Source: Agelaius tricolor
Lineage: Eukaryota > Chordata > Aves > Passeriformes > Icteridae
NCBI GenBank assembly: GCA_023055355.1
Contig: JALJCS010000001.1
Location: 78,160,881 to 78,224,880, forward strand
DNA: 64,000 nt
Direction of reading: 5' to 3'
The position numbers and the translations under genes are program-made. Shown here piece after piece: positions 21,331 to 35,900 of this stretch (positions are counted from its first letter, which is position 1; every line of letters starts with the position of its first letter). The notes under the pieces were generated by a model. That model did not search any database. It had not been told where the DNA came from and saw nothing but the letters and a program-made list of their open reading frames with translations.

Positions 21331-24300
21331 GACAGAAACGTCCTTCTATAAAAACTGAAAGACCCTGAAGAGATGTTAAACTCTGCAGAGGGAGAGGAAG
21401 TAAGATTTAAGTAATAGATGGTCCACTACAGAGGAAGAATTTACTTACCATAGCTGATGTCAAGTAGTTAGAAGTCATTGAATCTTTCTCCAGGTAAAAT
21501 CCATGTGTGGAAATGGAGTGAAAAATGAGTTTTGCCTTAGCCTCCTCTTTTCCAGACTAACAGTTGCATGTTTCTCCATTTATTGTAGGTCTTTTTTAAA
21601 GGCATGATTTGTTATTGCTAATTTATTGTAAGTTATTGTAATTTATAATTACAATGGCCAATCTTCCACAGCCTTAGGGCTATTTTCAGGCTCTGCAGAT
21701 TGAATAATCTAGTTTTCCTAAAGAATCCCTCTGCATGGGAGCAGAGGGTTTGGAGCAGGCTTTTCTGGTAAGGCTGAGAAAAACCAAAAGTATTTTAGTT
21801 TTGCTTGTCATTCATCGCCAGTTTATCATCCCTGTCCATCAGCATTCACTCATTTGCTTGCTGAATTAATTTTTCTCCATTACTTTTATGAAAATTTATA
21901 CCGTAGGTTCATCAAGAAGATTGAATGCTGCATTCACTCTTGCACTCTTCTATTAGTAATCATGTAGCTTCTCCTTACCCATAGTGGCCATTATCCCCAA
22001 CAAATGACCCTGCTGTTGTGTTATTCTATGGGAGACAACTATTGTCAGTAAGCTTTATGATACTCAGTACTTCAGAAATAAAGATATGAGTTAGTATTTC
22101 CTATTGGTTGACTCTGTTTAAAGGATATTTTTTACAGTGATGTCTTTGAGCTTCTTTTTGCCAGTAGAATATTCATTGACCACAGAGGAGATTCTGATTC
22201 TTTGCCTTCTTTGGTGCTGGTTAACATTACCTTAGTCCAGCCTTTCCCTCTAAACCATGAGCAAACCACAAAGAAGTGTTGTGCAGGGTTGTGATGTGCA
22301 GGAGCCACAAGGGATAAAGTGTGCTCATTCATTCATTTGGGATGACTCCTATGTGGTTGAGTGGTGTGCAATGCCCTCAGTGTCTCTGAGGCCCAGAACA
22401 TGTGTAGTTCTATGCACAGCACTGAGAACAGTGTTCAGTCAAACAAATTCTAGCAACCTTTTGTCCAGAGTATGCAGAAATGGGGTTATAATTTCCTATT
22501 CATGTTTAGAACTGGTCAAATTTCTTTTTATTTTTTAAAAGATGGTAAAAAATCACCCTGAGTGCAATTGCGATGTCTGGGCTTCAAAGCAGGGTTTGGC
22601 TTTATAAAATCAGGTAGCTAACACTTTTTAATGTTAATTTTCCCCTAATTCAATTCTCCCAAATGGTTGAGTTGTTTGATTGAATATTGCCCACCAAAGA
22701 AACAGCCTCAGGCAGGCATCTGTCATAGAAAATTTGATCCCAATTCATTAATATTTTGCAAAATTATAACCTATGAAAACAGGGATTTGTAATTTGAAAT
22801 GTCAGGGAGCCTCAATAGTACATTATGTTGCTACCTTCCTGCACAAGTAAGTTACTGGTATGTGATTGGGCATTTATTAAAGCTCTTGAACTATTTTTTT
22901 TTCCATAAATGGATGTAATGATTTGGCTCAAAGATGCTCTGAATCTGTGTTGTTCTTTGTTACACACCTGGGAACAAAAGATTTGTAATAAAAGTGAAAT
23001 GGCAGTCTGAATTCAGAATGCCCATGCTTTTTTGTTTTAATGTCTCAGCTTTCATGCTATTTTTATGTTGTTTCTTTCATCTTTAATTTTACCAAAAGAT
23101 TCATATTAGATGCATTATTAATCCCTGTAACACTGCCTTCCCTTCTTCTGCACAGTGTGAGAGATTTCTGGCTCCAAGAGAAATAATAAAGTGTGAGATT
23201 ATTTTCTACATTTAAAATGCGAATAAAAAAAATAAACAATGAGGATTTTCTAAAATCTCCATGCACTGTAATTTTCTTCCAAAGATTTCACTGATGCATT
23301 AGGACTGAGAGGCATAAGCAATCACCAGAAGCTTTTAAGCAATGACTTTGGTTGTGTACTTTATAACCTGAGAATTCTCCCCATGCAGCACGTTATAACA
23401 CCTATTGCACTGGAAAATAAACAGGAAAGTGAGGTATGGTGACTGGACTTTCTGTAAGAGTTTGACATAGATTAAATGCAACACAATTTGAATATGTTGA
23501 CCAACTGCAATAGAAGCAATGAAATCTCTCATTGATGGTGGTTAATGGGACCAATTACAGAATGTGTTTTGAAACATGATTGGTACAGTTATGATGCCTG
23601 CAGCAGAAAGGAAGAGGCAGGGGAAGGAGAGTAAGGGATTGTGAATGTCTAATGGAAAGACTGATAATTTTGGAACTGGGGTTTTTTTTGGGGGGGGGGC
23701 GGTAAAGGGAAAGTTTATTGCAAATACTCTTCCACTTTGTTATTAAAATGTGCATCATATTCTTTTGATTGTTTTATTTATTCTGTAAAGGATATCACAG
23801 CTGCACAAACTGGTCAAAGAAAAAAGAAGCAGCATGCATGGTGAAAGTCTGGCCATAGTATATCTATGTAACTACAACAAAAAGGGAACTCATAGGCCTT
23901 CTACAGTGTTGATCAACATTAGCAAAATCAACTGATGGTCATCTGACTTCCATTCCAGCCAGGGAGCAAGAAGAGTAATACACTTCAACAGAAGATGATT
24001 ACTGAGGGAGTATTTTGGGCTCAACCCAAAAGGTAATAAGCTAGCAAAAAACAATATGTTTCAGCGTGAGGTAATGTAGCACCTTTTCAGCAGACTGCTT
24101 TTCTTCTATTAGAAACAACAGTAATTGCATGAATTAATATTTTCTGAAATTTAAGCAATTTGAAATCTCTCATTTACAACAGTGCTGCAGGTCTTCTCCC
24201 ACCAGCCTTTCCCAGACAGAGGTGTGGTACTGCTCCTGTGATGCTGCTCCCAGATGCAGATACAAAGGCAATTCAGCTGCTCCTCCGTGAGTCAGCCGAA

Positions 24301-25079
24301 GGTACTGGGAGGTACAGTGGGGGCCCAGGGAACATCCCCCTTCCACACAACCCAATTTGGATCTGGAAACAGAATTGACACATTCTCAAAGCACCCTGGC
24401 TACACCAAAAATAACAGCCCCTCTATGGTTCTGGATCCATTTTTCTGGTTCTCGACTTTCAGTTCAGGTCTCTCAGCTCTTGGTGTTTATAGGTAGGAAT
24501 GAGAAGGGCCAATGTTGCAGTGGAGTCCTGCTCTTCTCAGAGTAGTGCAGCCCTAAGGTCTGCCCTCCTAAGAAGACCAGTCTATGGTGCTTCAGAGCAC
24601 AGCACAGAACTCTAAAGTGTGTTCCATGTTCCAAAAATATAATGAAAACCAACTTAAGTTGTACTCTTAGTGAATATGTACTTTCATCTAAAGCCAGAAA
24701 AATTGCTGTGTTTTCTTTAACAATGCTAAGGTATACAGAAATTAAAGCATCCAATATATTTCATTTGTTGCATACATGTAATATATTGCCAGAGATATTT
24801 GACTGTTTTATTTCTAGAAAAAGTGCCAACATGATTTGAAAATGGTAATTCTTCCACAGTTTGGTTAGAAATAGGCTAATAGGCATTTGAACTGGGAAGA
24901 GAGAATGAATGTTAATTGGTTTTAAATAACATAGTTTAAGCAGCACAGTTAGTTTCAAATAACACGGAGGTAATCGTTGAAGTTTGTAAACTAATTTTTT
25001 TTTCAGTTATTAGAACGCCAGCCTAAATTACATTAAAAAAAAAAAATCAGAAGAATTACACCAATTTATTGTAAGGCAG
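21331..25079. other. Intergenic; no gene seen
   Basis: AT-rich, with no plausible coding frame. It includes a G-run (about 23690-23700) after a T-run, and a slightly GC-richer piece (24180-24360) that I cannot assign. An A-run at 25035-25047 lies just before the solo LTR. Confidence 0.55.
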
Positions 25080-25639
25080 TTGTACTGAGACTGGCTAAGA
25101 CTGAGTTAATTTTCTTAATGGATGCTTATATGGCACTCTGTTTTAGATTGGTTACCAGAACAAAACTGACAATGCACTAATTTTCACAGCAGTGTTTTCA
25201 CAGCATCAAGGCTCTCTCTGGTTCTCAGTGTGCCACACTCCAAAGAGTAGGCTAGGGGATGTACAACAGGATAGAAGGGGAGATAACCTCAACAATCCAA
25301 AGAGATATTCCTTTCTGTCATCAACATCATGCTCAGCAATAAAAGGGAAAAGAGAGGGTTTTAGGGAGGTTAGCAATCTTTTGATTGGGAAATGGCTGAG
25401 CATTGTTCAGCTTGTGGGAGGAGGTGATTGCCTTTGGAACAGTTGGAGTTGAGTTTTTTGTCTCTTCTTCTACATGCCCTTCAGTTATTAACCTTATTTT
25501 TCATTTTTTATCTTTTTATCTTAGCCAATTTTTATTGCTTTTATTCTTTCTTTTCCTTATTCCTCATCCAGCTGAGAGCTGGGGAAGTGGGCATTCAGCT
25601 GTGTGATGCTTAGCAAACCGCCAGGGTTAACCCAGAACA
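25080..25639 (+). mobile_element. Decayed solo LTR of an avian endogenous retrovirus
   Basis: About 560 bp matching in order the landmarks of a widespread avian ERV LTR. These are GACTGAGTTAATTTTCTTAA near the 5' end (25100 on), ATCAAGGCTCTCTCTGGTTC (25205 on), CCAAAGAGATATTCC (25297 on), CATGCTCAGCAATAAAAGG (25327 on, holding the TATA-like site), and a pyrimidine-rich 3' third. The end reads AGCTGTGTGATGCTTAG...GGGTTAACCC (25597-25633). No matching second LTR or internal gene lies within the next kilobases, so it is probably a solo LTR. The flanks GGCAG (25075-25079) and GGAAG (25640-25644) match at 4 of 5 bases, which may be an eroded 5-bp target duplication of the ERVL type. Exact family is uncertain. 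Confidence 0.7.
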
Positions 25640-28600
25640 GGAAGTACAGAAAGCCTGTGGCTGACCTTCCTTGTTATTAACTTGTTTCATGGACCTATAC
25701 TGAATGAGTATAAAATGTTCATGTTCTGCTCTTTTTATCCATTACAAGGCAACGGAGATCAGTGCTATTGGTTTCAGTAAAGCTGCTTCTGAATCAAGCT
25801 GTTCTACCTGAGATGAGATTAATGTCCATTAAGGCTTCAATTAGGTTTACTCTCATCGTACTCCTCTGTGAAAAATATTTCACAACAGAAAACAAATGTA
25901 ATTGGGTATAATTCATGATTCATGGAACAACACCTGCTGTTCCAAGTTGGGACTGAAAAACACTAGGAGATGTGTTAGCACAATGTGAGACAAATACTGA
26001 AAAGGTGTAAGTGGCTGTAGCACCATTGTTTTCCATGTGGTACATGCATTTCACTGTTGTTTACGTGTATTTAGACTGGGATTTAGCAGAGTTATTATAA
26101 AATTTTTAATAAGGAATATAAATGTGAGGCAGCTGGAGTGCATTCTGCTCTTCTTGGTTTTGTTGTTGTGGCTAATATTTCTCATACAATAAACAAGCTC
26201 TGTTAGAAATATCCTCTTCTTAAAATTTTAATAGTATTTAATTCATAAATACTTCTCTAAATACCTCTATTTTACTAGTCATAAGGAAATACATTCACTG
26301 CAAGAGTCATAAAACAGATGAGGCAGTGAAAATGTTTAGTGAGTGTTAGAGCTAATAATCATAATGACGCCAGAGCAGTTGGAGCACAGCACACAAAGAC
26401 ACAGCAAGATGCTACTGTAAGCTCTGTGCACTCCACACAGAAGCAGTGGGAATAGCAGATTGTGTAACTGGAATTACAGGCTGCACTGGAATTAGTGTCT
26501 ACCTCTGGGATTGGTTTATGTTAGCAGAGCCAAAAATGACATAAATGTTCATTTGATGTTCAGGAAACTTCCTCTTTTTCTGCATTTGTTTTCTTTCCTG
26601 ACCTTTTACAGTGCTTAGACTGAAGATTTTTTGTTTATCATCATTTTCCTCTTTGGTCTTTAGCTTCAGTTTGAGAAAGAAAGAAGGTTCATCTTTTCTG
26701 TCACATTTGGAGGTGCAATACTCAGTAGACCAGCAGTGTTATGCCATGTCAGGTCTTAGTACATCACCCAGAGCTGTGATGCTGACTCACCTGGCTGTGA
26801 GTTGTTTGGTGCTTGTACAGAGAGGCACAGGAAATAAAAATAAACTTAAGTTTCTGAGTTTGTGGGAACTGAAAATTCAAAAAAGTCTAAATGGAATAAA
26901 CTCTTTGCATGAAAGAAACAAAACTGTCATTCAAAGCTGTATACATTTAATTAATAGTTGGTCATTTTGGATGACTGTGTGTATATTGCATGCATGTGTG
27001 TGTATTTATGTGCACATGTCTTAGGAGGACAGAGGAATTGCCACAAATTTGGGACACATTTTAGCCTGGAATAGCTCCAGAATAAGAACTTAATAGCTAA
27101 GCCTTGCTGGAATTTATGGATAACAGCAACAATAGGAAAATTAGCAGCAAGAACAGTTATGCTACAAGAGGGAAGATGGTAAAAAAAATTAATAGACTAA
27201 ATCAGACACCAAATAACTTCATTAAAACATAGAACTACAAAGGAAGTCTTCACTGTGAATTACATACCTACCCAGTCCCAGGTGGATATCTTCCAAAATC
27301 ATCATACCTACTCTGTTCCCCAAGTATCTGTATCTACTTTAAGCTCAGTGTGCATCCACTATGAAGTCTTCCTATACAATGTAGAAATTAATTCTAGATT
27401 TGATCATACATAATTAAGTAATAGTGACCTATACTTCAGAAGATTATCAATGCTGATATTGTCATAAATAACTAATAGACTGACAAATAATACACTATAA
27501 ACTTAATTAGTGCACAGCACTATATGCCTCAGGAAGAGTATTTCAAAGACCCGTTTTCCTAACCCTGATTGATGATTCCTTTTGAGCTTAATAACTGCTC
27601 AGAGCTGGGATCAAAAACTGTGTCTTTGCTAATGTCTTGAATTTATTGAGTTATTGTGCAGAATATTGTAACTACTCTAAAGGAATTATTGGCTATGGGT
27701 TTGCTGCTTTCTGAGTGGGTCTTTTGGAGGTTTCTTTCATCTCAATGACATTTTTCATCCATGCCACAAGACAAAATTTTTTGAGAAATGAACTAATCAA
27801 TTAAAGTACTTCATATAACATATATTCAAACAAATTGAGGGGTTCTGGCAATGGAGACAATATACGTGCTCAGAAGGGACCTGTAAATAAAGGGAAAGTA
27901 AATGTGAGGCCTGCAGGAAAATTCAAATCTAAGTAATAACATAAAATAAAGTAAAGCATCAAAACACACTCAGACAAGTAAAACCTAACTAGAGAATACC
28001 TTGTTTTCCAGTTGCAGTGGTGATATTTTTTATTTTCTTGTCTTCAGACTTCCAGTCTCAGAAGTGACTATATTTAATGCAAGTTTCTGTTCTAATCATT
28101 TAAAATTTGTAAAACTACAAGGTTTCATTTTGAGTTAAATGGATCTATCAAATTTTTTTCTGCCTAGGGCCCACTTCTGCACCTATTGCAATCACAAATA
28201 AAATTTCTAAATAGCAAATCTTGGTATAGGATTGGGACTTGGAAAAAGAGCACTAAATAAGGTGGCTTGGATACAATTCAAGAGTTAGTATTTTTAGCAA
28301 GTCATCTATAATGAGAAAAGGGAGAAAAGCTTCAGTGTAAGAAGAGGAACAAAATTAAGCAGAACAAAACCAATTTATCTTGTGTTTATTTCTTGCTTTG
28401 AAAGTTTTCCCCCTTCCTTCTTAAAAACACTCCAAAGAGTGGACCTTACATGCCTTACCATGTATGAGTCCAAAAGTGCGTTTTGGTTTTGTGGAGTAAA
28501 AAGTGAACTTTTGTGGAGTAATAAGTACTGAACTTCTCATGGCATGATTAGATCTGCAACATGCAACTACTATTTGTATAATAGCCTGCAATTATTACTT

Positions 28601-31600
28601 GAATAATATATAACTAGTATTGGAATAATATGGATGTTGGCTATTTTTATAAACAATTAAAAAGTGTTTTCTGGTAGATCAGGAGAAATTTTATTTAAAA
28701 TATTTTGCTCATGTTAGCAGAAGGAGATTTGTAAGCTGATTTTACCCCCTATGCCACCCCTCCCCAATATAGAGCTTGAAAAACAGTTTCTGTCCTAGAG
28801 AAAGTATAATACATTATTTTGGCCATTAAGTGAAAAGGTTATTTTTTTTTCTTTTCCTCAGACTGGTGATAAAAGAGGCTGAAGATTCCAAAAAATCCAT
28901 GGGGAAAGGAATATTTTTTTTCAACTTGGAATCCACTCTACATTCTAAAAGGCTCCTGGGCCCACTTATATTAATTTACTTACAGTAAATTTTTCTTCTT
29001 CTCAGTCTTTGATACCTCATGTGTAAGCAGAACATATGTATGCAAAAGTTGACAGTAGTGGTTAGTTCTTTTATGCAGGCAGAATGTTCATGGTAATTAA
29101 TGATAATTCAGCACTCAAATATGAACAAAGAAAATGTTAATATGTCTGTCAAAAGTTCAGCTCAAGATATAAAAGAAAAAAAATGAAATAATTGCAAGAA
29201 CCTTTAAAAGATACTACAAAATTTTTAGTTTCAGTGCCAGACAGTACATGTCAGCTTTCCTGTTTAAACCTTTCTGTCATGGTTTTTACTTGTTTGTGAA
29301 GATTGACTGAAGCTGAGTTAGTTTTGAAGAGCTTAATTGGGAAAAGATAATGCTTCTTCCTGGATAAATTTTCAGGAGAGAAACCCAAAGAAACAAACAA
29401 CCCACATGGCTGAGATCAACATTTCTTTTTACAGCCACAAAGCTTTGAAAAATATTAAATATTTGAGTTTTGTATTACTCTCTTAGATAAATTGAGAGGT
29501 GAAGAACTTTTTTTTCATTTTCTTTCAGTAGTAATGCACCTATTAATGCATTTTAAAGGTCATAATTTTTCACTATTTGATACTTGTGTAAATCAAACAG
29601 GAAGGCTGCACAGCTCAAAACTGAGTGTAATAGCCATGCCTTGCTCTTGGAACTCCAAGTAGTCATGAAAGTGTAATCTCTCCCTGAAGTGATGCAAGAT
29701 GGCTAAAATGAGTGTAATGGCTCTTCTGTTTCACTGTTTTTCTGGAATAGCATGGGGTTCTGAAGCATTTTATATTTTAGCAGGCCATCCAACAAACTGA
29801 ATAACATCCAAGCAATGCACAAGGACTACATAAAAAGGAAAATGGACAGCAAGGGCAGCAAGTTAAGCCTCATTCACTGGAGAAGAATCTCATCATCACC
29901 AAATGTTGGTTGTTTAGAGAAGCACCTACATTTTGGGAAGCAGCCTTGCCTCCTGGTAAAACTTGTGGGGAGAAAAAGACCCTGGAAATGCAGTTTCTCA
30001 TGCCTGTTTTTTATACCCACATCAGGAAATAGTGAATGGCACTAAGAAATACCTATTTCTCTTTACTGCCAGGGGAGTCTAGGCCACTAATTCAGATGTC
30101 AGCTCCTAATCTGGTAATGTCTGCAGTTACTCCCATGTTTATAGCTTAGATTCACCTCTAAGTGGGATTTCCTTTTTCCTGGATAGGTTTCTGCAAGTGT
30201 CTTAAGTTATAAGGATACAAACTAGGGAATATTAAAGTAATTCCAAGCTTTATGGAAGCTCATTTAATGTTGGAAGCAAAGTTAGATGAGGAACTATAGC
30301 TGGTCATTGTGAATTATATCAGCTATATTTCCTAAGATTTCAAGATGTTTGGTAGGAAGTATGAAAATGGTGTATTTTCTGTTGTCCCAGTGAGATATAT
30401 GCCTTTTTTGAAAATCTCCCTACCTGAGCCTACTGCCCATGGCCTCTCAGGCAGAAGTTGAGCTGAGCACTGAAAATACAGCTCCAATAAGCTCCTTATA
30501 AGCTCTAATAAGCTCCTTCTGAGCTTTCAGTGTGTATGAAATGCCTGGGTTGTTCCTAACCCTGCAGTTTCTGCCTGCAGAGGGCCTGAGGCAATAGGTA
30601 GGAAGGAGTCAGAGCCACTCCTCAGCTAATCTGTACCAGCCTGACACCAGTTCAGTCTTTCCACCTTGGGAAGTTCCCCAAGTACCCACCTTGGGTACTT
30701 GCCCAGTTGCCCTTCTCTGAAATGTATCATGTTCCTTCTGGATCAGTCACATTTTCACACAGTGTTCTACAGCATTTCTGTGTTCCCTAGTGTTATTTAT
30801 CCCACTAAATGAAGAATTCTACACAGGCAGGCTTCTAAATAATTATTTTTTTCACATAATGTCTTTCGTCTATCTCCACTTCCCCATGAAAGGTACAGAG
30901 TTTCAGAGCTTTCCTTAGATGAGTTCAAATTATCATGCTTTCTAAATTCATTCATGCTCCATGACTAGCAGAAGGTTATTTGCTGACTGGATTTGCATTT
31001 CTTGCCTGGGTGTGCCTGTGTTTTCCCAGGCAAGTTATGCAATGTGGCAGAGGCAGATTAATGATGGACAAGGGCATGGTTACTCTATGTTAAGCAACAG
31101 CTAACTGTATGTTATTTGTCAAGATTCCTGTTAAGACATGTAGCTCAGCTTTCATTTTGAAAAGATATGGACACATTTGGTAGTGATAGCATAGGTTACT
31201 GTCAATCAACAACTTTAAATCAAAAAATATATTATTCAAACCCCTACTTCAATCAATATGTTTGATTTTTTTTACTCTTTTCACTGAAATTGAACAGAGT
31301 CCAAATTCCCTAAAAACTTGATTTTACTGTATTTCTAGTAATTTAAGTAACAAAACTACTAATAAAACATCTCCACATTTTTGCTACACTTAAGCAATCT
31401 GAGGCATTCTTCATATTGTCAAAATTATTTCCTTCCAATTTTAAATCTTACTTTAAAAACAGTGGGTTTAGAAAAAGTACACCATTCCCAAGGTTTTATT
31501 CTACCAAATTAATCTCTGTGTAAAGTCACTTATATCACAGCTTTCTCCTGAAGCTAATGAGAACTAAGGGTACTTTGAGTCTTAGATGCACCATAGCATT

Positions 31601-32897
31601 AATGAGAAAAGCAGTAGCTGCAATGATAGATACCTGTTGTGGGTGAAGACCAAGAAATTTTCATAGAAAATTTAATTGACTCTGGCACTTTAAATCAGAG
31701 AGGCTTTAAATCAACTTCTCACCTTCATGGCTTTTCTTTGGCATTTGTTTTGGGAGTGTGTTTTCAAATGGAGCCTTCTAAGATTTTGCATAGTCCCTGC
31801 AATCTGGAAACTAAACTTGGCTGATGAATGAGGATGATAGGTCAAAATCATACAACTGCAGCAATTGCAGATGCTCCAGCAAGAGTAGGTAGACACTTAA
31901 GCACAGACAACATTTCTGCAGTGCAAGCCCCAACAAGAATGTGTGTCTGACTCACAGGAAAGGCAACATGTTCACTGCAAAGTTTGGAGGACTGTGGAGT
32001 GCATCCTGGCAGATAAAAATTATTCACGGGCAAAGAGTTATTAGTCCCTGTCAGCTTCACTGGTGGTGGAAGCCCCAGAAAGGATCTGTCAGGTTCCTCC
32101 AAACTCTCCAAGACGGGTGTCAGGGAAGAATAAATTGTGATCTCATGCCGCATGTAATTAATGAATCTAAAGCATAGAAAAGATCTTAACTTTTATAGTG
32201 TATCAATGATACACAGACTTTCCAGCTGGGTAAGCTGCACTCCCTATGTTTTGTGGGGAAAGAGGTATTTTCTCCCCTGCAAGATTGGGTTGACTATTCA
32301 TGCCTACAAAATTAGTGTGATGTGCAAAGAAGAGGGTCTTCAGAAATGTGAAAGTTAGAAAAGGATCTACTTTTATTCATGAAGCCCACAAGCTGGTTCC
32401 TAAAGACAAAAAAACTTTGTCTACTAAGGGCTCACTGAAGTGCAGCTGGCAGGAGCCCACCACAGGGTTGCTGGTTAGGGGGAGACAACTACAACTGGTT
32501 CAATTGTTTTTGTATTTTGTTGGATCTTGGGTATTTCCTATTACTCCTCCTGTGGAAATATACTTTAAGGGAAACTTTACACTGTCAGAGATTGTTTGGA
32601 GGAGAATAGAGGACAGATGCCCTAGCTCATATATGTACTTCTTCTTGAGCAGTTCTAGCTAGATGGCAGTTTCCAGAGGCCTTTATTTCCCCATTTTTCT
32701 TTCCCTGTGCTTTGCAATACAGACTCTATCTGATCTTATACTGACATCAGTGACAGCTTCATATTACATTGGAATGGGTTTTTACTGTCTGTTCAGGAAT
32801 GGAAGGGCAATCTGATATGATGTGTTTGGGCACGTGGTCAATTTGCATCGTAATTTTCGTGGAGAAATTAAGTATTATTGCTATAATGTCATGGTAA
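25640..32897. other. Intergenic; no gene seen
   Basis: AT-rich desert. The longest frame (137 codons at 26611-27024, plus) has no recognisable domain and looks random. A small repeated motif, AATAAGCTCCTT, occurs at 30486 and again about 20 bp later. A run of diverged sequence at 29275-29345 slightly recalls an avian LTR start but is too weak to call. Confidence 0.55.
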
Positions 32898-32955
32898 TAA
32901 AGTTAATTAATACTGAAAAGTATTAAAGTTAATTAAAGTTAATTAATACTGAAAG
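32898..32955. repeat. Short local duplication, TAAAGTTAATTAATACTGAAA
   Basis: The core AAAGTTAATTAATACTGAAA occurs at 32899-32918 and again at 32935-32954. A partial copy, AAAGTTAATTAA, begins between them, giving a period near 36 bp. AT-rich; probably replication slippage. Confidence 0.85.
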
Positions 32956-35900
32956 TTCCAATATATATTGTAGAAAAACATCAGAAATGTAGTTTTCTCC
33001 TGAAATGAAAAGAAGACCTTACTGAGGATATATATCTTTTCATCCATATGTGTGCATGTCATCTGTGTCTGCATACTCCATAATTCCCACAGGTCAATAA
33101 CTTGGACTGGAAGCTGAGCTGTAGCACTCAGGAATAACCCATACAAACAGGAAACTTTGGGGTTAAGAAGAATGCACACAAAATGGGCATGCCCTGCTTC
33201 CTGAGCATACCTGACACTCCCAAATCCCCCTGCAGTCTACTCTGCATACCATGTAAGAGCTCAGAAAATATGCCCAGTCCTTTCACTTCCCTCTCTATCA
33301 AGAGCTTTCAGCATGAACCAGGTCATAGTGTTTTTTCCTGCTACATAGATAAGATTTTGGATTATAAATCTTGCTGATTAAAAAACAAAACCCACCCTCT
33401 ACCAATACAAACCAAAAAACCAAAAAAGATGTTATTCTAGGGTTATAAAGGACTTGCCTCAACTGTTCCATTTTAAAAGAGTGTCCAGATCAGTCTGCAG
33501 GCTAATAGAAATGACACTGGTTTTTGCTGTATGTGTATACTTTACAAAGTATAAAGGCAGATAAATAATAATTTTTAGAGCTTCCAAAGTTTATATTCAT
33601 ATATGAAAAAAAGAAAATCTTTCAATACGTAAATGGGTAAATCATTCAGACAGAGAAAAACATGGTAAATATAAACCTTAATACAACAGAGTGCAAAATT
33701 CACAATTCTCTGAGGATTAAGATATCTCAGAGACCTTTCCATTTGCCCTTGACTTTGGGCAGGTATTTCAGTCACAGCTGTAGAGCTGGCCAATTACTCC
33801 ATCAAATCCAGCCTGCTGTCAAAGGAATTGCTTAGTGGAAAAACTGACAGAAGCACAATTCACACCATTCTCCAGGTCTGCATCAGTGTAGCCAACACAA
33901 ATCACTGGAATTCACAGAGTGATTCATAAGGATATGAGTTTGAAAAGGTTATGAAGGAAAGGAGAAGTCTATAACACTGAGACTTCTGCAGCTGTGAAAA
34001 ATGTAGCATCTGATAGATGTATTGTTTTTAAATATAAGCCCATATCTGCTAGGAAAAGTAATGCATTTCCATGTTTGACAGCCTATGAAAATGTTTTATT
34101 ATACTTCTAATTAAGACCAGGAAATTGTGCATTTAAATGTTCCAAACAGGCACTGAAAACCTTTGGACTGTTAATTTTTTCCAGCAGGAAATATGGGAAG
34201 TATGAAACTCAGTTACTCATTTTATTGTGCTAGCTAATTCATGATACATCATTAAAAATTTTAAATTCATGCTTTTCATCAAGTACTTTTCCTTGTATTA
34301 ATTATCTACTTACAACAGACTCAATTAATAGTCCCTGTAAAATGCGGTTCCAGGCAGTTGGAAAGGTCCATCTGGTTAGAAAATATTTCCTTATTATGGG
34401 AATTGTTGTGAGAAGGTTTACTTATATTAATTGCTAGTAGAGTTTTTAAAAAGGCTGTATATAGCCTTGTTTTGGAGGGTGACAAGAAAACCATGAAGAA
34501 AACAAGACTTTTCACTTTTTCTGCGTGCACCAGGTCTCTGAGGCTCCAGGTACACTGTTTATCACAGAATAAATGTTTGAATGAAATGAATTTGCATTCA
34601 CTGTCAGAATTACGACATTTTAAAAACTATCTATGTCATATGTTCCTACATGGGTTTTTCTCAATGGTTCTGGTAGTCTGATGGTTTGCAAGATAACCAC
34701 AGCACTAGATTAATTAAATTTAATGGAAAGACTTGATAATAATATTGTATGATGGGTTGTGAGAAATTCTATCTAAATGGATCAAAAGACCAACATAGAC
34801 AGTAATTAAGTTAAACAACTCTTTCCAAAATTAAACTAACAAACAATCATTTTTAATAATACTGGTATTCCTGAGCATGAGGCTGATTTTTGCACCTTGT
34901 CATCCATTTTATAAGATATGACATTTATAAGCATATGTGTGTATAGCTATCAAAGTAGTTAGATATCGGTTATGCATGCATACGCATTTATATATTTATT
35001 CGGATTCATATAAAATCCACAGTCTATAAATAGACAATGCTATATCTCTATTATGCATTAGGATATGGACAATCAGATATTCACAGATATGATTCATGTA
35101 GCACCATCATAACCTGTTTCTTATGAGACAATGATGGTGCCTCGAGACTTCAAGCAATGTGAAGACTCCAAGCCTCCTGATTTTTGAGAAATTGAATTTA
35201 GAATCCAAGTTCGAATCTTTGAGCCAAGGTAAAACAGAATCAGGTGATGTACATTAGGGTTTCCAAAGCCATGGTTAAGCATTGAATGAGACAAAAACAA
35301 ATGAAAAAGATAATTATAAATATCACTTCAGTCCAGATGTTAAAGAATGCCACTAACCCAATGTATTGTGACAAGTATCTCCTTTCCCCCTTTCTAAATT
35401 CTGGTTTCCTAATGTGAGGGAGAGAAACTTATTTTATCAAGTAAAAGCAGATTTGATTCCAGTGGCTGTGGCTTGATTTAAGACACCCTACATTGTGAGA
35501 TTCTCAGTAAAATCACTGCAGCTAGCAATATGGTAAAGAGAATGCCAAATTATATCAGAAGTGAAGGTTTATTAAATTAAAAGTGCAACTTCAATGCTTA
35601 TTCTCAAAAACCACATTATTTTCCATCCATACACAAAATGCAATTAACAGAAATTGGTAAACTATCCCTCCAATTTAGAAGACAAATAATTATCCTAAAT
35701 CCATAACACTTTGTTGGAGTTTAAAATGAATTTAAAAATATCTGTTTCTTTTATAAAGCAAGAATATGCTGATTTGAGATAACATTTCTTTCTAAGATAT
35801 TAGAAAAATCTATTCTGATCAGCACAGCAAGGACATTGAGATGATTTCTGACACTACTAAATGAGACACTCTTGATGCTGAACACAGCTTAATGGAAAAA

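Noticed and set aside
26611..27024. 137-codon plus-strand frame
   Set aside because: Biased composition, no domain, no splice or promoter context; expected by chance in 64 kb.
29275..29345. TCATGGTTTTTAC...GCTGAGTTAGTTTT resembling an LTR 5' end
   Set aside because: Only two short words match; insufficient for a call.
35205..35222. AGTTCGAATCT resembling a tRNA B box
   Set aside because: No A box at the right distance and no acceptor or anticodon stems are visible.
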